Of a stretch of DNA of 44,805 bases, positions 6,411 through 14,623 are shown in pieces; positions within the stretch are counted from its first letter, which is position 1; every line of letters starts with the position of its first letter. The position numbers and the translations under genes were made by a program. The stretch spans positions 1 to 44,805 of the forward strand of contig JAQXQS010000151.1 of NCBI GenBank assembly GCA_029101305.1, in the 5' to 3' direction. Source of the stretch: Clostridia bacterium (GTDB lineage Bacteria > Bacillota > Clostridia > Lachnospirales > Lachnospiraceae). Below the pieces are notes generated by a model. It had not been told where the DNA came from, searched no databases, and saw nothing but the letters and a program-made list of their open reading frames with translations.

Positions 6411-6432
6411 AACATTCCTGCAACATTCCTGC
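6411..6432 (+). repeat. Tandem 11-bp direct repeat
   Basis: AACATTCCTGC is present twice without a gap (6411-6421 and 6422-6432), in the leader region of the DUF5052 lipoprotein gene, about 75 bp before its start. It could be a regulator site or a slippage product. Confidence 0.5.
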
Positions 6433-6507
6433 AATCTGTATGTCTCAGAAATGCCAATTAGCAAAGCTAAAGTAGTATGATTATAAATTTATCAGGAGGA
6501 AGTTTGT

Positions 6508-7149
6508 ATGCGAAAGAAAAAGATAGCCGCTATGCTGCTAAGTGTAACCCTGCTAATAAGTGCAACTGCTCTGCTTTCTGGTTGTTCGATAGGAGGACTG
6601 GATTCCGTGATCAATGAACTTCACGGCTCTCTGGTAGGAAACAGCTATACCATTGATACCTACGATAATTATGGAAACAAAACTCTGGAGACAACAGGAA
6701 AGAAGATCAGTATTACTGGAAATAAAATAGAAACTATCAGTTATGATGAAAGTGGAAAGGCAATCAAGGGATATGACCTTTCTTCTGTAATTACCATCAC
6801 CATAGATGGAAAAGAAATTGAAAGCTGTGGAGACACCTGTATTTTTATGCAGGATGGCCTGAACCCGGAGGTGGACTTTACGGAAGAGGCAATCCAGAGC
6901 AGCAGTTCTGGGATAACAGATAGTGCAGCAGTTGCCCGTTATGTGAATAAATACAAAAATTACTTTGGGAAATCCCGGATCGTGGTAATCAAATCCCAGC
7001 TGGGGCAGCCGATTACGGCATTTTCCGGAGATAATGTGTACTGGGAGATTCCGGAAGACTTACCGAAGATGACCAAGCTGATGATCGACGGGAAGGCACT
7101 TTACATACACCGGGCAAATTATCAGATTATTGACAGCAAATTGTTGTAG
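6508..7149 (+). CDS. DUF5052-family lipoprotein
   Basis: A 213-residue protein with a lipoprotein signal peptide: basic start MRKKK, hydrophobic stretch, and lipobox LLSGC with Cys26 as the lipidation site. The mature part begins with a segment containing LVGNSYTIDTYDNYGNKTLE, which is characteristic of DUF5052 proteins of Streptococcus and Clostridia, followed by ITGNKIE and a Ser-rich region. It would be anchored on the outer face of the membrane. The family has no known function. The AGGAGG site is ideal for the ATG. A long hairpin terminator follows, so it is a single-gene unit. Confidence 0.8.
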   Translation: MRKKKIAAMLLSVTLLISATALLSGCSIGGLDSVINELHGSLVGNSYTIDTYDNYGNKTLETTGKKISITGNKIETISYDESGKAIKGYDLSSVITITIDGKEIESCGDTCIFMQDGLNPEVDFTEEAIQSSSSGITDSAAVARYVNKYKNYFGKSRIVVIKSQLGQPITAFSGDNVYWEIPEDLPKMTKLMIDGKALYIHRANYQIIDSKLL

Positions 7150-7227
7150 GGAAGGTCAACGGAATACAGTAGAAAGAGAGGAGCAGAAACTTTTTCGGAG
7201 TATTCTGTAAGTTGTATTTAGAGAAAA

Positions 7228-7285
7228 AATAGTCGCCTTGGAATTTTGCTTAGATGATGAGCAGAATCCAAGACGACTATTTTAT
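7228..7285 (+). terminator. Long-stem terminator after the DUF5052 gene
   Basis: Arms of 22-23 bp (7228-7250 and 7260-7282) with few mismatches, e.g. AATAGTCG with CGACTATT, then TTATTT. The stem is longer than a usual terminator. Confidence 0.65.
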
Positions 7286-7291
7286 TTATGA

Positions 7292-7357
7292 GAATTATTG
7301 ACAAACGATAATTTTGAATTATAATAAAATTATAGAATTATTGTTTTACGATAATTT
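7292..7357 (+). promoter_or_regulatory. Promoter with two operator repeats for the DUF2975-HTH-lipoprotein operon
   Basis: TTGACA at 7298-7303 and TATAAT at 7320-7325 (16-bp spacer). A 23-bp direct repeat starting GAATTATTG and ending ACGATAATTT occurs at 7292-7314 and 7335-7357, differing at four central positions. Each copy is also an inverted repeat, AATTAT-N9-ATAATT. One overlaps the -35 and spacer, the other lies at the start site, 43 bp apart (about four helical turns). They are good candidates for operators of the HTH protein encoded in the same operon. Confidence 0.65.
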
Positions 7358-7374
7358 AAAGGACATTTCTGCAA

Positions 7375-7404
7375 ATTGTGGCGTACATTATGCAGAAAGC
7401 TTTT
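7375..7404 (+). repeat. Leader repeat copy 1
   Basis: A 30-bp stretch ending GCAGAAAGCTTTT matches 8497-8526 at 26 of 30 positions. It lies in the leader about 70 bp upstream of the DUF2975 gene start. Confidence 0.6.
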
Positions 7405-7474
7405 TGAGAACATGCTCTGTCACATGGAAAATCAGAAAATAAAAGTACGTCCATTATCAAAAGGAGGTTTCCTC

Positions 7475-8452
7475 ATGAAAGAAAAGCATCTTTTCACCCT
7501 TTTATCTGTAGAAGCTGCGGCTTGTGTGCTTTTTTGTATTTTACAGCGAAGTGCGTCTGCTTTGTTTACTACGATTGCTGCATTTCCTTTTGAGCAGATG
7601 GGCGTCGGATTGAGAATATTGTCGCTTTCCGGTGCAGTAGGAAATGGGGCAGCCATTCTTCTGTATCTGGTAATAAGCCTTATCCCGGCTATTGTCTGGT
7701 TTTTACTGAAGTGGAAAAAGAAATCAGAACCAATTGATTTTCTGCTTTTTCTTTTAAGTGTGTTTCTTTTTATTCTTATGTATTACATGATAAATCCTGG
7801 GCTTTTGAACAGCGGAGTTCCTGGAACGGGCAAATGGTCTCTGGGAAGCACTTTTTACTCTGTACTTTTGGGGTATCTTCTCATCCGGGCGCTGCTTCAT
7901 TATGAAAATGCGGGAACCGGTCAGCTTCAAAAAGGCTTGTGGCTGCTTCTTGGCACTGTGAATATTATTCTGGTGTATGGGATTTTCGGCCAGGAGCTTG
8001 GACGGCTGCTTCAGAGTCTGGAAGCGGTACAGAAGGGAAATACAGGAGTGCAGCTGGAGGGGGGATTTTTCACTTTTTCAAATCTGACTGTTACTTATGT
8101 GTTCCTGTTTCTTCATTTTATTGTCCGTATTGTGCCGTATGTGTTAAATATAATTGTGGTCTTTCTTGCGAGAATGCTTCTGGCAGCAATGAGAGAAGAT
8201 CTGTATCAGGAAGAATGCATAGACACTGCCGGGAAACTGGGCAAATTCTGCATGTGGACGCTTATCGTGACGATTGGTCTGGATGGCGGTTTTAACATGC
8301 TTCAGCTCTTTTTCCAGAACCGGCTTTATCAGATGGAATATGCTGTCAATATACCGGTATTTTCACTGGCGTTTGTACTGGCGGTGCTGTTGTTTGCCAG
8401 ATATATCCGTGAAATGCAGAAGCTGAAAGCAGATAATGATCTTTTTATTTGA
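7475..8452 (+). CDS. DUF2975-type polytopic membrane protein
   Basis: A 325-residue protein with about seven to eight hydrophobic segments spread over its whole length. The C-terminal half, from LTVTYVFLFLHFIVRIVPYV to the end, has the pattern of DUF2975 (B. subtilis YoaS-like), including the hydrophilic-hydrophobic alternation and the terminal LKADNDLFI. Typical DUF2975 proteins are about 160 residues, so this one is doubled in length, with an extra membrane part at the N-terminus. The start at 7475 was chosen because AAAGGAGG lies 9 nt upstream. The pairing with a small HTH protein downstream is the usual yoaS-yozG gene order. Function is unknown; a membrane sensor or partner for the regulator is possible. 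Confidence 0.7.
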   Translation: MKEKHLFTLLSVEAAACVLFCILQRSASALFTTIAAFPFEQMGVGLRILSLSGAVGNGAAILLYLVISLIPAIVWFLLKWKKKSEPIDFLLFLLSVFLFILMYYMINPGLLNSGVPGTGKWSLGSTFYSVLLGYLLIRALLHYENAGTGQLQKGLWLLLGTVNIILVYGIFGQELGRLLQSLEAVQKGNTGVQLEGGFFTFSNLTVTYVFLFLHFIVRIVPYVLNIIVVFLARMLLAAMREDLYQEECIDTAGKLGKFCMWTLIVTIGLDGGFNMLQLFFQNRLYQMEYAVNIPVFSLAFVLAVLLFARYIREMQKLKADNDLFI

Positions 8453-8496
8453 AAAATGTAGAGTGTCCTCAAAAACTGTTTCAGCAATCTGCGCCC

Positions 8497-8526
8497 ATTG
8501 TGAGGTATATTTTGCAGAAAGCTTTT
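8497..8526 (+). repeat. Leader repeat copy 2
   Basis: Second copy of the 30-bp stretch at 7375-7404 (26 of 30 identical), located in the gap before the HTH gene and about 35 bp upstream of its start. Confidence 0.6.
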
Positions 8527-8559
8527 CAAACGGCTCTACTTTGGGAAAGGAAAATATTT

Positions 8560-8790
8560 ATGGCAATTAAGGTATGCCTGGAAGAGGTTCTGAAGGAACG
8601 TGGGATGACGTCCAAGGAACTGTGCCGTCTGGTAAATATTACCGAGGCAAATCTTTCTGTCCTTCGAAGCGGAAAGGCAAAAGGAGTACGATTCCATACG
8701 ATCAACAGAATCTGTTACTATTTGCAGTGTGATGTAGGTGATATATTGAAGTTTGACGGAAATCTGGAGGAGGATGAAAATGAAGAATAG
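8560..8790 (+). CDS. YozG-like XRE-family helix-turn-helix regulator
   Basis: A 76-residue protein with one helix-turn-helix domain: VCLEEVLKERGMTSKELCRL, ITEANLSVLRSGKAKGVRF and TINRICYYLQCDVGDILKF, the last being the hallmark of the Cro/C1-type YozG group that accompanies DUF2975 genes. The start at 8560 is supported by GAAAGG 9 nt upstream; the longer open frame before it is the intergenic repeat. It probably binds the two operator copies at 7292-7357 and controls its own operon. Its end overlaps the next gene by 11 bp. Confidence 0.88.
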   Translation: MAIKVCLEEVLKERGMTSKELCRLVNITEANLSVLRSGKAKGVRFHTINRICYYLQCDVGDILKFDGNLEEDENEE

Positions 8791-9754
8791 AAAATCAGTG
8801 CGGCATACATATCTGGCTGGAGTTGCAATGATTCTTATGGCATGTTTTTCCGGCGGATGTACTCTGGCAGTTCCAGATGCAGGGACAGAGGGACAGGGCG
8901 ATCAGCTGATCGGAGCATTTATCACTTCAGAATATCTGGATCTTTATGATATGGAAGGATATCTTAATGACCACGCTTCTTCTCTTATGCGAAATGATAG
9001 CATTACAATTGGGAGTGACGAGAGATACGAGGGAAAACTTATGGCAACTGTGGATAAAGGAGAGGGGAAGCCTTCGTCTGAGTGGAAAATTTCTTTTGGA
9101 AATATCAAAGGAGAATATATGCTGATGCCAGTTACCAGAGATGCGGATGGAAATACTTCAGTCGGAAATCTGTGCTCGGAGAGTATCTGCGATTCTTATT
9201 TGAATTATAATGTCACAGATGAAGGAGAAGAACAGGAAGTAAAGGGGAAGGTTTACCAGATTCCATCTGAAACAGAACAGATTTATTATGTGAATCCGGT
9301 ATATCAAAAGGAAAACGGAGAAATTTATGCAATGTCCGGAAATGGTTATTCCAATGGAAGTGAGACTACGGAAGGAGATACAATAGCTGCCACACTTTCT
9401 GGGGAAGCTGTATTTACGGAAAATGGAAAAAGCCAGAAGAAAACCAGCACTGTGACAATTCAGTTTGCTTCCATGTACAAGCCGGTGCGGACTATTCTTT
9501 ATCAGATGAATGATGCAAACCAGGTATTGAAGCAAGTGGCTTATAAGCCTTCTGCTATCCCCGATACGTTAAAAGTGGAGCCGGGTACGGCATATATTAT
9601 AGAAGAAACCCACAAGGAGAAGCCGGATGGCAAAATAATAACAGCCAGAACGCTTCTGAATCTGCAGCAGGATGGGGAAGAAAACGTTTATCTGGAAACC
9701 TGGTATCCTCTTTCTAATGGGCTGATCAGTAAGAAGGAGGTGGAAATTCAATAG
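8780..9754 (+). CDS. Secreted lipoprotein of unknown function
   Basis: A 324-residue protein with a signal peptide and two candidate lipidation cysteines, LMAC (Cys22) and FSGGC (Cys27). The mature protein is Glu- and Ser-rich with beta-strand-like alternation and no family I recognise. Its ribosome binding site GGAGGAGG at 8766-8773 and start lie inside the end of the HTH gene, so translation of the two is probably coupled. An ATG 6 bp earlier (8774) is in frame but too close to that site. It is likely the surface output of the DUF2975/HTH operon. Confidence 0.7.
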   Translation: MKNRKSVRHTYLAGVAMILMACFSGGCTLAVPDAGTEGQGDQLIGAFITSEYLDLYDMEGYLNDHASSLMRNDSITIGSDERYEGKLMATVDKGEGKPSSEWKISFGNIKGEYMLMPVTRDADGNTSVGNLCSESICDSYLNYNVTDEGEEQEVKGKVYQIPSETEQIYYVNPVYQKENGEIYAMSGNGYSNGSETTEGDTIAATLSGEAVFTENGKSQKKTSTVTIQFASMYKPVRTILYQMNDANQVLKQVAYKPSAIPDTLKVEPGTAYIIEETHKEKPDGKIITARTLLNLQQDGEENVYLETWYPLSNGLISKKEVEIQ

Positions 9755-9875
9755 CTATAAGAAAATCCTATAACCAGATATTATTTATCTGTATTGGACG
9801 TTGAATCAGAAGACTGGTATTATAATAATGAAAATAAAACACAGTTAATTGATAGGAATAACGGAGATAATACAG

Positions 9876-10604
9876 ATGAAACAGATTTTATGCTTTGGAG
9901 ATTCGAATACATGGGGATATGACGGAGAGAGTAAGAAACGTCTTCCCTGGGGAAAAAGGTGGACAAGTCTTCTGCAGGAGAAGTTTGATGTGGAAAGCCA
10001 GAAATATGATATTGCGGAAGAAACAGAGAAAAATATAGACTCTGTGGATAAAACCAGTGATAAAGCACATGGAGAAGAAAAAAAGATAAATAAAGAAAAT
10101 GTCCGCATTATAGAAGAAGGGCTATGCGGCAGAACCACTATATTTGAGGATCCGTTACGGGATGGCCGCAGAGGAACCGCACTTTTGCCCACCTTATTAG
10201 AAACCCATGATGGCGTAGACACTGTAGTCCTTATGCTGGGAACAAATGACTGCAAGACTGTTTTCGGTGCATCCGCAGAAGTGATCGGAAAAGGAATTGC
10301 CCGTCTTTTGGAGCAGATCCAGGCTTATGCTCCAGATGCAAAGGTGCTTCTGATCTCACCTATTTATCTGGGAGAAAAAGTATGGCAGGAGGGCTATGAC
10401 CAGGAATTTTCCCAGGATTCTGTGCAGGTATCCAAAGATCTGGAAAAGGTATATGAGCGGATCGCCAGGGAGAAGCATGTGGAATTTATGCGGGCGGCAT
10501 CCTATGTGAAATGCTGTGATGCAGATCAGGAGCATATGAATGCAGCGGGTCATGTGGTATTTGCAAAGGCGGTTTATGAGAAACTGATGCAGCTGGCCGC
10601 GTAG
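9876..10604 (+). CDS. SGNH/GDSL-family hydrolase (arylesterase-like)
   Basis: A 242-residue cytosolic serine hydrolase. Block I is CFGDSNTWGY with the catalytic Ser, block III is MLGTNDCK, and block V is DQEHMNAAGH, where Asp and His of the triad are expected. The block II Gly is in EEGLCGRTT. The pattern FGDSNTWGY is typical of the arylesterase/acyltransferase branch that acts on short acyl esters. A Lys/Glu-rich insert of about 35 residues (ETEKNIDSVDKTSDKAHGEE region) separates blocks I and II and is unusual. The start at 9876 begins the conserved fold and has a weak GGAG site; a terminator follows. Confidence 0.87.
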   Translation: MKQILCFGDSNTWGYDGESKKRLPWGKRWTSLLQEKFDVESQKYDIAEETEKNIDSVDKTSDKAHGEEKKINKENVRIIEEGLCGRTTIFEDPLRDGRRGTALLPTLLETHDGVDTVVLMLGTNDCKTVFGASAEVIGKGIARLLEQIQAYAPDAKVLLISPIYLGEKVWQEGYDQEFSQDSVQVSKDLEKVYERIAREKHVEFMRAASYVKCCDADQEHMNAAGHVVFAKAVYEKLMQLAA

Positions 10605-10675
10605 AATGCGGCCATTATTTACCAAAGCAGGCGATACAGAACCAGAAGAGCTTCCGCTATTGGATATAAATATAG

Positions 10676-10721
10676 AAAGACCAGATACAGCAAAAATAAC
10701 GGTTGTGCCTGGTCTTTTTTT
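10676..10721 (+). terminator. Terminator after the SGNH hydrolase gene
   Basis: AAAGACCAG at 10676-10684 pairs with CTGGTCTTT at 10709-10717, ending in a run of T. The following 95 bp up to the opp promoter are AT-rich and show no gene. Confidence 0.75.
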
Positions 10722-10816
10722 ATGAATATTAATGTATGACTTGTGCAAAAAGCATACATAATTGCCCCAAAATCAATTCCAAATAATAGAAAGTAATAAT
10801 AAATAATAAAAAATAA

Positions 10817-10845
10817 TTGACAACACTACAACACTTTGCTATACT
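10817..10845 (+). promoter_or_regulatory. Strong promoter of the opp operon
   Basis: TTGACA at 10817-10822 and TATACT at 10840-10845 with a 17-bp spacer. The leader of about 110 nt to the oppA start shows no clear riboswitch. Confidence 0.8.
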
Positions 10846-10962
10846 GAATTCATCAAAAAGTGAGCAGAAGGACATTTTTTATTTATGCAAAGGCGCATGA
10901 AACTACATCGTGACTATGTTGCAGAATAGAAAATGTTTTTTTACTATGAAAGGAGAAAAAAT

Positions 10963-12555
10963 ATGAAAATGATGAAAGCAGCAGTAGCACTTGGCATGGC
11001 GCTCACCATGACCGTTACAGGCGCATCAGCAGTATTCGCAGAGGGCGAGACACTCAGCGTTGCTACTGATTTCGAGATCAAGACACTTGTACCGTGGGCA
11101 GCATCCGAAGAGAATGCATTCCTGGTACTGAACCAGGCAGAAGAAGGTCTGTTCCGTATGGACGAGAACAACCAGCCTCAGCCGGCTCTTTGCGATACTT
11201 ATGAGGTATCCGATGACAAGCTTACATACACCTTCCACTTAAGAGACGGAATCCAGTGGAGCAATGGTGAGCCTGTAACAGCAGCTGATTTCGTATACGC
11301 ATGGCTGAAACAGATGAGCAGTGATGCAACTAACGGCTACAGCTTCATTATGACAGACTACATCGTAAACGGTCAGGAGTACAATGAGGGAAGCGTTGAG
11401 GCTTCTGAAGTAGGCGTAAAAGCAGTTGACGACCAGACACTGGAAGTTCAGCTGAAGAGCCCGACACCATATTTCCTGAACCTTACTACAATGGATATGT
11501 TCTTCCCTGTTAACGAAGCATTCTGCGAAGAGCAGGGCACAAACTTCGCTCTTTCTCCAGATAACATGCTTTACTGCGGACCATATGTAATCACAGATTA
11601 CGATCCGGCTGTAGGTGTTACCTTCGCTAAGAATGACAACTACTGGGACAAAGACAATGTAGCAATCGAGGATGCACAGGTTCGTGTAATCAAAGATGCA
11701 GCAGCAGCTTTAAGTGCATACCAGGCTGGCGAGCTTTCCCAGGTTAAGCTTGATTCTGCTAACGTAGCAGCATACAAAGATGATCCTGAATTCAGCCAGG
11801 AGATCGACTTCCGTACAAGCTATGTACAGTTCAACCTTACAGATGACGTAATGAGCAATGTAAACATGAGAAAAGCTATTTCTCTTGCAATGAACAGAAG
11901 CGCTCTTACAGATAACATCCTTGCTGATGGTTCTGCACCAGGATTTGGTCTTGTAGCAGACGGCATGAGCGGTGACGGAGAGAAGACATTCCGTGAACTG
12001 AACGGAGATGTTTCCCCATATGATCCGGAGCAGGCAAAAGAGTACTATGACAAAGCTGTTGAGGAGCTTGGAAGCGCACCTTCAGAGGTTACTCTTCTTG
12101 TAGCTGATGACTCTGTTTCCAAATCTGTTGCAACGTTCATTCAGAGTGAGCTTGTTACAACACTTGGACTTAACGTAGTGATCGACACTAAGACTGTACA
12201 GGGACGTGGAGAGCTGATGGATGCAAATAACTATCAGTTCGCAGTAACTGCATGGGGCGCTGACTATGATGATGCTATGACATACCTTGACCTGTGGACA
12301 AATGGTACTCCATACCGTGGAAACTACAATGATGATGATTACAATGCACTGATTTCCGATGCTAAGACTCAGACAGATGATGCAGTTCGTCTTGACGATA
12401 TGCTCAAAGCTGAGAAGAAACTGGTTGAGGAAGACGCAGTTGTAGCCCCGGTATACCACAGAGGCTCCGCAGTTCTGACAAAATCCAATGTCAAGAATCT
12501 GATCAGCCATCCGATCGGTGTTCCGCTTGAGTTCAAATTTGCTTCTTTTGAATAA
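10963..12555 (+). CDS. oppA: Oligopeptide ABC transporter, substrate-binding protein
   Basis: A 530-residue family 5 extracellular binding protein. Conserved features are LRDGIQWSNGEPVTAADFVY (about residues 90-110) and NVNMRKAISLAMNR near the middle. It delivers peptides to the OppBC permease. The start at 10963 follows an AGGAG site 7 nt upstream. The signal peptide ends ASAVFAEGE and lacks a lipobox Cys, unusual for a Gram-positive binding protein, which would leave the protein released or held by an uncleaved signal. The gene uses a biased codon set, as for a highly expressed protein. A hairpin separates it from oppB. Confidence 0.93.
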   Translation: MKMMKAAVALGMALTMTVTGASAVFAEGETLSVATDFEIKTLVPWAASEENAFLVLNQAEEGLFRMDENNQPQPALCDTYEVSDDKLTYTFHLRDGIQWSNGEPVTAADFVYAWLKQMSSDATNGYSFIMTDYIVNGQEYNEGSVEASEVGVKAVDDQTLEVQLKSPTPYFLNLTTMDMFFPVNEAFCEEQGTNFALSPDNMLYCGPYVITDYDPAVGVTFAKNDNYWDKDNVAIEDAQVRVIKDAAAALSAYQAGELSQVKLDSANVAAYKDDPEFSQEIDFRTSYVQFNLTDDVMSNVNMRKAISLAMNRSALTDNILADGSAPGFGLVADGMSGDGEKTFRELNGDVSPYDPEQAKEYYDKAVEELGSAPSEVTLLVADDSVSKSVATFIQSELVTTLGLNVVIDTKTVQGRGELMDANNYQFAVTAWGADYDDAMTYLDLWTNGTPYRGNYNDDDYNALISDAKTQTDDAVRLDDMLKAEKKLVEEDAVVAPVYHRGSAVLTKSNVKNLISHPIGVPLEFKFASFE

Positions 12556-12676
12556 TCGTAAATTGTAAGTAAGATTTCCTTGAAATTGCCAGACCGTGTT
12601 GCCAGAGCCTGATCCTGCGTTTTCAGCAGGAGGCATTTGTGGAGACTGGCCTGGATGACTCATAGGAAAACAAGTA

Positions 12677-12730
12677 ACGGACCGTATACGGAAGTGGCTG
12701 TCACAGCAATCGGTATACGGTCTGTTTTTA
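12677..12730 (+). terminator. Intra-operon hairpin between oppA and oppB (partial terminator)
   Basis: ACGGACCGTATACGG at 12677-12691 pairs with CGGTATACGGTCTGT at 12711-12725 in 14 of 15 positions, followed by TTTTT. Such a hairpin would reduce read-through and keep the binding protein in excess over the membrane parts, or protect the oppA mRNA end. Confidence 0.65.
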
Positions 12731-12750
12731 CAGAAAGAAAAGGTGATGTC

Positions 12751-13689
12751 ATGCTGAAATATGTATTAAAGCGATTGGGGTACATTCTGGTTACCTTGTG
12801 GGTAATCGTGACCTGTACCTTCTTCATGATGAAAAATCTTCCTGGTACACCTTTTGACGCTGAGCGTTTTAGTATCATGACACCTCAGCAGCAGGAACGT
12901 GTGCTGGAAATGTATGGATTAAATGATTCTCTTCCAATGCAGTATGTGAAATATATTAAGAACATGCTGAAGGGAGATTTAGGTACTTCTTTTACTTATG
13001 TAAACCAGGATGTCTCTAAAGTAATCACAGGACGTCTTGGACCATCTGCTCTGATTGGTATCCAGGCAGTACTGATCGGACTTGCAATCGGACTGATTCT
13101 CGGAATCCTGGCTGCCTGGAAGCACAATAGCGGAATTGATTATTTTACCATGATACTGGCAGTGCTTGGTGTCTCGGTGCCGAACTTCGTCGCTGCGGCT
13201 CTTCTCCAGTATTACATTGGTCTGAAATGGGGCGTTCTCCCGGTTGGTTTCTGGACCGGATGGAATTGTTCTGTTCTGCCGTCCATTGCGCTTTCGTTCA
13301 GTGCAACAGCTATGGTAGCACGTTTTATGCGTACCGAAATGCTGGATGTACTGGATCAGGATTACATCGTAACTGCAAGAGCGAAAGGCCTCAGTCAGAT
13401 GAAGGTTCTTATGCGTCATGCAGTCCGTAACTCCATTCTTCCGGTTGTAACAATCCTTGGACCTATCGTAGTAAACCTTATGACAGGTTCCCTTGCTGTA
13501 GAGAATATCTTCAGTATCCCTGGTATCGGAAGTCTTTTCGTAGACTGTATCAAAGCAAACGACTACCCTGTAATTATGGGTATTACGATTTTCTATGCAG
13601 CATTCTATATGCTGGTTGTATTACTTGTTGACCTGGCTTATTCTCTTATTGATCCGAGAATCCGTCTTGCCAAAGGAAAGGAGAGCTGA
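12751..13689 (+). CDS. oppB: Oligopeptide ABC transporter, permease OppB
   Basis: A 312-residue inner-membrane permease with six expected membrane helices. It begins LKYVLKRLGYILVTLWVIVT, the standard OppB/DppB start, and carries the cytoplasmic EAA loop YIVTARAKGLSQMKVLMRHA that contacts the ATPases, followed by VENIFSIPGIGSL. The start at 12751 has an AAAGGTGATG site just upstream and matches the family N-terminus; upstream in-frame codons lie in the hairpin leader. Its stop is 2 bp before the start of oppC. Confidence 0.93.
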   Translation: MLKYVLKRLGYILVTLWVIVTCTFFMMKNLPGTPFDAERFSIMTPQQQERVLEMYGLNDSLPMQYVKYIKNMLKGDLGTSFTYVNQDVSKVITGRLGPSALIGIQAVLIGLAIGLILGILAAWKHNSGIDYFTMILAVLGVSVPNFVAAALLQYYIGLKWGVLPVGFWTGWNCSVLPSIALSFSATAMVARFMRTEMLDVLDQDYIVTARAKGLSQMKVLMRHAVRNSILPVVTILGPIVVNLMTGSLAVENIFSIPGIGSLFVDCIKANDYPVIMGITIFYAAFYMLVVLLVDLAYSLIDPRIRLAKGKES

Positions 13690-13691
13690 TC

Positions 13692-14615
13692 GTGGATAAA
13701 TCAAAAATTGACCGCAGCATGTATCAGAAAGCGAAAGTAGAAGCCTCCGAGAAAGAGCATATTGCAGCTCCTGCTTCCACAATGCTGGCAGATGCATGGA
13801 TCCGTCTGAAAAAGAACAAGGCAGCAGTTGTAGCATTATTTATTTTGATCGGAATTATCCTGCTTGCCATTTTTGCTCCGATCTTCAGTAAATATTCATT
13901 CAGAGATACTGATTATAACAATGTATATGGACTTCCAAGTGCAGCGCATATCTTCGGCGCTGACCAGTTTGGCCGTGACCTCTGGGTCCGTACCTGGATG
14001 GGAACCAGAATTTCCCTTATGATCGCATTGGTAGCTGCGATCCTTGACCTTGTAGTTGGTGTACTTTACGGTGCTGTTTCCGCTCTTTTCGGCGGCAAAG
14101 TTGACGCTATCATGCAGCGTATTATCGAAGTACTGGTAGGTATTCCAAGCCTTATTATCGTAATTCTTTTCCTGATGGCATTCCCGGCAGGTGTAGGAAC
14201 CATTATCGCCGCCCTCTCCATTACCGGATGGGTAAACATGGCCAGACTGGTCCGTGCCGAGATCCTGAAACTGAAAAACCAGGAATTCGTACTGGCATCC
14301 CAGGTTCTTGGAACCAGCAGCTTCAATATCATTATGAAGGATCTGATCCCGAATACTGTCAGCGTTATCGTAATCAACGTTATGTTTACAATCCCAAGTG
14401 CCATCTTTACGGAAGCGTTCTTAAGCTTCATCGGTATTGGTCTGGCAGAGCCGCAGGCTTCCCTTGGAGTATTGATCAATGGTGGTTATCAGGTACTGCG
14501 TAACTATCCACATGTACTGATTTTCCCGGCTATCGTTATCGTACTGATTATGGTATGTTTCAGTATTCTGGGCGACGGACTTCGTGATGCCCTTGATCCA
14601 CAGATGAGAAAGTAG
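13692..14615 (+). CDS. oppC: Oligopeptide ABC transporter, permease OppC
   Basis: A 307-residue permease. It has the long N-terminal cytosolic stretch typical of OppC, then WIRLKKNKAAVVALFILIGI as first membrane helix, FGADQFGRDLWVR, and the EAA loop FVLASQVLGTSSFNIIMKDL. Translation begins at GTG (13692), with AAGGAG about 10 nt upstream and no suitable ATG; this start is supported by the 2-bp gap to oppB. It forms the channel with OppB. Confidence 0.92.
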   Translation: MDKSKIDRSMYQKAKVEASEKEHIAAPASTMLADAWIRLKKNKAAVVALFILIGIILLAIFAPIFSKYSFRDTDYNNVYGLPSAAHIFGADQFGRDLWVRTWMGTRISLMIALVAAILDLVVGVLYGAVSALFGGKVDAIMQRIIEVLVGIPSLIIVILFLMAFPAGVGTIIAALSITGWVNMARLVRAEILKLKNQEFVLASQVLGTSSFNIIMKDLIPNTVSVIVINVMFTIPSAIFTEAFLSFIGIGLAEPQASLGVLINGGYQVLRNYPHVLIFPAIVIVLIMVCFSILGDGLRDALDPQMRK

Positions 14616-14623
14616 GTACAGCT

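Noticed and set aside
6411-6432. Tandem 11-bp repeat considered as a CRISPR or iteron start
   Set aside because: Only two units, no spacers and no cas or replication genes.
7228-7285. Long hairpin considered as a miniature transposon
   Set aside because: No target duplication is evident and the position directly after a gene with T-rich end fits a terminator better.
10606-10725. A 39-codon open frame (start MRPLFTKAG) right after the SGNH hydrolase gene
   Set aside because: No ribosome binding site precedes the ATG, and its last codons lie in the terminator stem and T run, so translation is unlikely.
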